Of a stretch of DNA of 64,000 nt, positions 58,823-64,000 are shown one piece after another. A program made the position numbers and the translations under genes. The notes under the pieces are model-generated. The model worked only from the letters and a program-made list of their open reading frames with translations, did no database searches and was not told the origin of the DNA. Position 1 is the stretch's first letter. Each line of letters opens with the position of its first letter. Source of the DNA: Meandrina meandrites (lineage: Eukaryota; Cnidaria; Anthozoa; Scleractinia; Meandrinidae); assembly GCA_963693305.1 (NCBI GenBank), contig OY855913.1, positions 13,201,701-13,265,700 on the forward strand, written 5' to 3'.

Positions 58823-60247
58823 TCATGAGAAAATCAATTTTTACGGCCGAATCGCAATTTTCATGAAATTGAGTGCTCACGGCCCAAATCGAGTCACAAG
58901 CGCTCCCCGAGCTCAGATCATGAGAAAATCAATTTTTAAGGCCGAGTCCCAATTTTCATGAAATTGGGTGCTCACGGCCCAAATCGGCGCAAGAGCCGTC
59001 CCGGAGCTCAGATCATGAGAAAATCAATTTTTACTGCCGAATCGCAACTTTCATGAAATTGGGTGCTCACCGATCAAATCGAGTCACAAGCGCTCCCCGA
59101 GCTCAGATCATGAGAAAATCAATTTTTACGGCCGAATCGCAATTTTCATGAAATTGGGTGCTCACGGCCCAAATCGGCGCAAGAGCCGTCCCGGAGCTCA
59201 GATCATGAGAAAATCAATTTTTACGGCCGAATCGCAATTTTCATGAAATTGGGTGCTCACCGCCCAAATCGAGTCACAAGCGCTCCCCGAGCTCAGATCA
59301 TGAGAAAATCAATTTTTACGGCCGAATCGCAATTTTCATGAAATTGGGTGCTCACGGCCCAAATCGGCGCAAGAGCCGTCCCTGAGCTCAGATCATAAGG
59401 AAATCAATTTTTACGGCCGAATTGCAATTTTCATGAAATTGGGTGCTCACGGCCCAAATCGGTGGAAGAGCAGTCCCGGAGCTCAGATCATGAGAAAATC
59501 AATTTTTGCGGCCGAATCGCAATTTTCATGAAATTGGGTGCTCACGGCCCAAATCGATGCAAGAGCCGTCCCGGAGCTCAGATCATGAGAAAATCAATTT
59601 TTGCGGCCGAATCGCAATTTTCATGAAATTGGGTGCCCACGGCCCAAATCGAGTCACAAGCGCTCCCCGAGCTCAGATCATGAGAAAATCAATTTTTACG
59701 GCCGAATCGCAATTTTCATGAAATTGGGTGCTCACGGCCCAAATCGGTGCAAGAGCCGTCCCGGAGCTCAGATCATGAGAAAATCAATTTTTGCGGCCGA
59801 ATCGCAATTTTCATGAAATTGAGTGCTCACGGCCCAAATCGAGTCACAAGCGCTCCCCGAGCTCAGATCATGAGAAAATCAATTTTTACGGCCGAATCCC
59901 AATTTTCATGAAATTGGGTGCTCACGGCCCAAATCGGCGCAAGAGCCGTCCCTGAGCTCAGATCATAAGAAAATCAATTTTTACGGCCGAATCGCAATTT
60001 TCATGAAATTGGGTGCTCACGGCCCAAATTGGTGGAAGAGCAGTCCCGGAGCTCAGATCATGAGAAAATCAATTTTTGCGGCCGAATCGCAATTTTCATG
60101 AAATTGGGTGCTCACGGCCCAAATCGGCGCAAGAGCCGTCCCGGAGCTCAGATCATGAGAAAATCAATTTTTGCGGCCGAATCGCAATTTTCATGAAATT
60201 GGGTGCTCACGGCCCAAATCGAGTCACAAGCGCTCCCCGAGCTCAGA
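58823..60247 (+). repeat. Mixed mosaic monomers
   Basis: 15 monomers drawn from several families: gagtgctc, aaggccgagtccc, caacttt/cgatc, A, B, A', taag with a private ataaggaaatc and gaattg (59393), ggtggaagagcag, cgatgcaag, ggtgcccacgg, ggtgcaag, gaatccc, and a caaattggtggaag variant near 60027. The series resembles a scrambled 17-monomer HOR. Confidence 0.74.
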
Positions 60248-60627
60248 TCATGAGAAAATCAATTTTTACGGCCGAATCGCAATTTTCATGAAATTGGGTG
60301 CTCACGGCCCAAATCGGCGCAAGAGCCGTCCCCGAGCTCAGATCATAAGAAAATCAATTTTTACTGCCGAATCGCAATTTTCATGTAATTGGGTGCTCAC
60401 GGCCCAAATCGAGTCACAAGCGCTCCCCGAGCTCAGATCATGAGAAAATCAATTTTTACGGCCGAATCGCAATTTTCATGAAATTGGGTGCTCACGGCCC
60501 AAATCGGCGCAAGAGCCGTCCCGGAGCTCAGATCATGAGAAAATCAATTTTTACTGCCGAATCGCAATTTTCATGAAATTGGGTGCTCACCGCCCAAATC
60601 GAGTCACAAGCGCTCCCCGAGCTCAGA

Positions 60628-60720
60628 AATGAGAAAATCAATTTTTCGGCCGAATCGCAATTTTCATGAAATTGGGTGCTCACGGCGCAAATCGGCGCAA
60701 GAGCCGTCCCGGAGCTCAGA
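60628..60720 (+). repeat. 93-bp monomer, shortest in the window
   Basis: It starts AATGAG in place of TCATGAG (one base shorter) and also lacks the base before CGGCC, so it is 93 bp. It is the family I partner of 15872-15965 with an added lesion at the unit boundary. Confidence 0.88.
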
Positions 60721-60814
60721 TCATGAGAAAATCAATTTTTGCGGCCGCATCGATATTGTCATGAAATTGGGTGCTCACGGCAAAAATCGACTCGAAGGCG
60801 CTCCCCAGCTCAGA
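60721..60814 (+). repeat. 94-bp NotI monomer (family I), ClaI variant
   Basis: GCGGCCGC is at 60741-60748. The following bases read CATCGATATTGTC instead of CATCGCAATTGTC, adding an ATCGAT site found in no other copy. Confidence 0.88.
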
Positions 60815-61194
60815 TCATGAGCAAATCAATTTTTACGGCCGAATCGCAATTTTCATGAAATTGGTTGCTCACGGCCCAAGTCGACTCACAAGCGCTCCCC
60901 GAGCTCATCTCATGAGAAAATCAATTTTTACGGCCGAATCGCAATTTTCATGAAATTGGGTGCTCACGGCCCAAATCGGTGCAAGAGCCGTCCCGGAGCT
61001 CAGATCATGAGAAAATCAATTTTTACGGCCGAATCGCAATTTTCATGAAATTGGGTGCTCACGGCCCAAATCGGCGCAAGAGCCGTCCCGGAGCTCAGAT
61101 CATGAGAAAATCAATTTTTACTGCTGAATCGCAATTTTCATGAAATTGGGTGCTCACGGCCCAAATCGAGTCACAAGCGCTCCCCGAGCTCAGA

Positions 61195-62239
61195 TCATGA
61201 GAAAATCAATTTTTACGGCCGAATCGCAATTTTCATGAAATTGGGTGCTCACGGCCCAAATCGGCGCAAGAGCCGTCCCCGAGCTCAGATCATAAGAAAA
61301 TCAATTTTTACGGCCGAATCGCAATTTTCATGAAATTGGGTGCTCACGGCCCAAATCGGTGCAAGAGCCGTCCCGGAGCTCAGATCATGAGAAAATCAAT
61401 TTTTGCGGCCGAATCGCAATTTTCATGAAATTGAGTGCTCACGGCCCAAATCGAGTCACAAGCGCTCCCCGAGCTCAGATCATGAGAAAATCAATTTTTA
61501 CGGCCGAATCCCAATTTTCATGAAATTGGGTGCTCACGGCCCAAATCGGCGCAAGAGCCGTCCCGGAGCTCAGATCATGAGAAAATCAATTTTTACTGCC
61601 GAATCGCAATTTTCATGAAATTGGGTGCTCACCGATCAAATCGAGTCACAAGCGCTCCCCGAGCTCAGATCATGAGAAAATCAATTTTTACGGCCGAATC
61701 GCAATTTTCATGAAATTGGGTGCTCACGGCCCAAATCGGCCCAAGAGCCGTCCCGGAGCTCAGATCATGAGAAAATCAATTTTTGCGGCCGAATCGCAAA
61801 TTTCATGAAATTGGGTGCTCACCGCCCAAATCGAGTCACAAGCGCTCCCCGAGCTCAGATCATGAGAAAATCAATTTTTACGGCCGAATCGCAATTTTCA
61901 TGAAATTGGGTGCTCACGGCCCAAATCGATGCAAGAGCCGTCCCGGAGCTCAGATCATGAGAAAATCAATTTTTGCGGCCGAATCGCAATTTTCATGAAA
62001 TTGGGTGCCCACGGCCCAAATCGAGTCACAAGCGCTCCCCGAGCTCAGATCATGAGAAAATCAATTTTTACGGCCGAATCGCAATTTTCATGAAATTGGG
62101 TGCTCACCGCCCAAATCGAGTCACAAGCGCTCCCCGAGCTCAGATCATGAGACAATCAATTTTTACGGCCGAATCGCAATTTTCATGAAATTGGGTGCTC
62201 ACGGCCCAAATCGGTGCAAGAGCCGTCCCGGAGCTCAGA
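61195..62239 (+). repeat. Mixed monomers
   Basis: 11 monomers: A', taag ggtgcaag, g/gagtgctc, gaatcccaatttt A, actgcc/cgatc (61575), A with atcggcccaag (61670), g-tagged B with caaatttcatg, cgatgcaag, ggtgcccacgg, gacaatc at the end of a B pair, and ggtgcaag. The start resembles 10837-11311 in order, about 50 kb upstream. Confidence 0.75.
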
Positions 62240-64000
62240 TCATGAGAAAATCAATTTTTGCGGCCGAATCGCAATTTTCATGAAATTGAGTGCTCACGGC
62301 CCAAATCGAGTCACAAGAGCTCCCCGAGCTCAGATCATGAGAAAATCAATTTTTACGGCCGAATCGCAATTTTCATGAAATTGGGTGCTCACGGCCCAAA
62401 TCGGCGCAAGAGCCGTCCCGGAGCTCAGATCATGAGAAAATCAATTTTTACTGCCGAATCGCAACTTTCATGAAATTGGGTGCTCACCGATCAAATCGAG
62501 TCACAAGCGCTCCCCGAGCTCAGATCATGAGAAAATCAATTTTTACGGCCGAATCGCAATTTTCATGAAATTGGGTGCTCACTGCCCAAATCGGCGCAAG
62601 AGCCGTCCCCGAGCTCAGATGATAAGAAAATCAATTTTTACGGCCGAATCGCAATTTTCATGAAATTGGGTGCTCACCGCCCAAATCGAGTCACAAGCGC
62701 TCCCCGAGCTCAGATCATGAGAAAATCAATTTTTACGGCCGAATCGCAATTTTCATGAAATTGGGTGCTCACGGCCCAAATCGGCGCAAGAGCCGACCCG
62801 GAGCTCAGATCATGAGAAAATCAATTTTTACGGCCGAATCGCAATTTTCATGAAATTGGGTGCTCACTGCCCAAATCGGCGCAAGAGCCGTCCTCGAGCT
62901 CAGATGATAAGAAAATCAATTTTTACGGCCGAATCGCAATTTTCATGAAATTGGGTGCTCACCGCCCAAATCGAGTCACAAGCGCTCCCCGAGCTCAGAT
63001 CATGAGAAAATCAATTTTTACGGCCGAATCGCAATTTTCATGAAATTGGGTGCTCACCGCCCAAATCGAGTCACAAGCGCTCCCCGAGCTCATATCATGA
63101 GACAATCAATTTTTACGGCCGAATCGCAATTTTCATGAAATTGGGTGCTCACCGCCCAAATCGAGTCACAAGCGCTCCCCGAGCTCAGATCATGAGAAAA
63201 TCAATTTTTACGGCCGAATCGCAATTTTCATGAAATTGGGTGCTCACGGCCCAAATCGGCGCAAGAGCCGTCCCCGAGCTCAGATCATGAGAAAATCAAT
63301 TTTTACGGCCGAATCGCAACTTTCATGAAATTGGGTGCTCACCGATCAAATCGAGTCACAAGCGCTCCCCGAGCTCAGATCATGAGAAAATCAATTTTTA
63401 CGGCCGAATCGCAATTTTCATGAAATTGGGTGCTCACGGCCCAAATCGGCGAAAGAGCCGTCCCCGAGCTCAGATCATAAGAAAATCAATTTTTACGGCC
63501 GAATCGCAATTTTCATGAAATTGGGTGCTCACGGCCCAAATCGGTGCAAGAGCCGTCCCGGAGCTCAGATCATGAGAAAATCAATTTTTGCGGCCGAATC
63601 GCAATTTTCATGAAATTGAGTGCTCACGGCCCAAATCGAGTCACAAGAGCTCCCCGAGCTCAGATCATGAGAAAATCAATTTTTACGGCCGAATCGCAAT
63701 TTTCATGAAATTGGGTGCTCACGGCCCAAATCGGCGCAAGAGCCGTCCCGGAGCTCAGATCATGAGAAAATCAATTTTTACTGCCGAATCGCAACTTTCA
63801 TGAAATTGGGTGCTCACCGATCAAATCGAGTCACAAGCGCTCCCCGAGCTCAGATCATGAAAAAATCAATTTTTACGGCCGAATCGCAATTTTCATGAAA
63901 TTGGGTGCTCACTGCCCAAATCGGCGCAAGAGCCGTCCCCGAGCTCAGATGATAAGAAAATCAATTTTTACGGCCGAATCGCAATTTTCATGAAATTGGG
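62240..64000 (+). repeat. 1,330-bp (14-monomer) HOR, one copy plus start of the next
   Basis: 62240-63569 begins with g/gagtgctc with acaagagctcc, A, caacttt/cgatc, T and B, and the same five units restart at 63570, running to the window end. Inside it, 62715-63189 is one E T B B gacB 475-bp HOR (T has gtcctcgag; the second B ends gctcatatc). The window ends 51 bp into the monomer that starts at 63950. Confidence 0.82.

Larger units (their letters stand above)
60248..61194 (+). repeat. NotI-type cassette, family I, copy 3
   Basis: Same order as 15492-16439: A', taag actgcc (catgtaatt), A, actgcc B, a 93-bp unit (60628-60720), 94-bp NotI unit (60721-60814), G (60815-60909), ggtgcaag A, A, actgctg hybrid B. 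At 61195 comes an A' unit instead of the 98-bp unit that follows copy 1 at 16440. Confidence 0.85.
1..64000 (+). repeat. 95-bp satellite DNA array, about 674 head-to-tail monomers, open at both ends
   Basis: The same unit recurs every 95 bp from the first base to the last, always in one orientation and with no unique DNA between copies. Landmarks in nearly every copy are TCATGA at unit positions 1-6 and 39-44, CGGCCG at 22-27 and GAGCTC at 87-92. The unit is about half GC and keeps its CpGs. The phase changes only at a few monomers of 93, 94 or 98 bp. Coding is ruled out: 95 is not a multiple of 3, so the frame rotates, and the palindromic TCATGA puts a TGA stop on both strands of each monomer. 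The longest open stretch is therefore about 92 codons. The role is unknown; centromeric or other heterochromatic satellite is the best general class by analogy. Neither array edge lies in the window. Confidence 0.98.

Noticed and set aside
1..64000. CRISPR array
   Set aside because: There are no unique spacers between conserved repeats; the whole 95 bp is repeated. The unit is also much longer than CRISPR repeats.
1..64000. Coding minisatellite (long repetitive protein gene)
   Set aside because: The unit length is not a multiple of three and stops occur on both strands in each monomer.
1..64000. CENP-B box
   Set aside because: I compared the monomer and its complement with the core pattern NTTCGNNNNANNCGGGN. 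The only TTCG (in the complement, at attcggccg) is not followed by the required A and CGGG spacing.
1..64000. Telomeric repeats, rRNA spacer repeats or tRNA genes
   Set aside because: No TTAGGG-like or related telomere units, no rRNA-like segments, and no tRNA-like arms are visible in the monomer.
1..64000. Assembly artefact (one read region repeated many times)
   Set aside because: Copies carry many private and hierarchically shared variants in ordered blocks, which copying of one read would not produce. Exact copy numbers of near-identical blocks could still be wrong and need long-read confirmation.

Overview
The whole window is one uninterrupted tandem satellite array. The repeat unit is 95 bp, every copy lies head to tail in the same orientation, and there are about 674 copies; the array runs off both ends of the window. 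I find no gene, RNA gene, transposable element, CRISPR array or unique sequence. Such a long, well homogenised array with nested higher-order repeats (HORs) is typical of eukaryotic centromeric, pericentromeric, subtelomeric or knob heterochromatin. I do not recognise the monomer, so I name no species or chromosome position. The monomer is about 49% GC. A typical copy has 8 CpG sites where about 5.8 are expected, so CpG is not depleted.

Monomer phase used throughout: unit 1 starts at base 1 with TCATRAG. Positions 1-20 are AT-rich and 21-32 GC-rich (CGGCCG at 22-27). Positions 33-49 hold an imperfect inverted repeat, and 50-95 are GC-rich, ending in GAGCTC at 87-92. Most variation sits in positions 59 and 70-86. 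It defines class A (ATCGGCGCAAGAGCCGTCC), class B (ATCGAGTCACAAGCGCTCC), and hybrids of the two. Positions 5 (taag), 7-9 (gacaatc) and 21 (a or g) add further tags. Other named types: C (ttaattgct... aagtcgactcac, after taag), D (ggtggaagagcagtcc), E (gccgacccgg) and T (actgccc... gatgataag).

Layout: (1) 1-5.1 kb, a C/A/gB/B HOR of 5 to 14 monomers per C-to-C period. (2) 3.1-9.4 kb, a 3,138-bp tandem duplication. (3) 8.9-10.8 kb, four copies of a 5-monomer (475-bp) HOR. (4) 10.8-13.9 kb, mixed monomers. (5) 13.9-15.2 kb, the C/A/gB HOR again. (6) 15.5-32.1 kb, cassettes built around a 94-bp NotI-type monomer and a rearranged 98-bp monomer, with tandem duplications of 855, 1,902 and 1,808 bp. 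(7) 32.1-40 kb, lower-order mixed monomers. (8) 40.1-54.2 kb, a 17-monomer (1,615-bp) HOR with expanded and contracted versions, interrupted by a 13-monomer (1,235-bp) tandem pair. (9) 54.2-64 kb, a mosaic that reuses types from all earlier domains.

No genes work together here. What the sequence records is array evolution by unequal exchange: block duplications in whole multiples of the monomer, hybrid monomers at junctions, and a few length-changing monomers (93, 94 and 98 bp) that shift the 95-bp phase and mark related blocks. Pattern comparisons were made by eye; copy boundaries are good to about one monomer.
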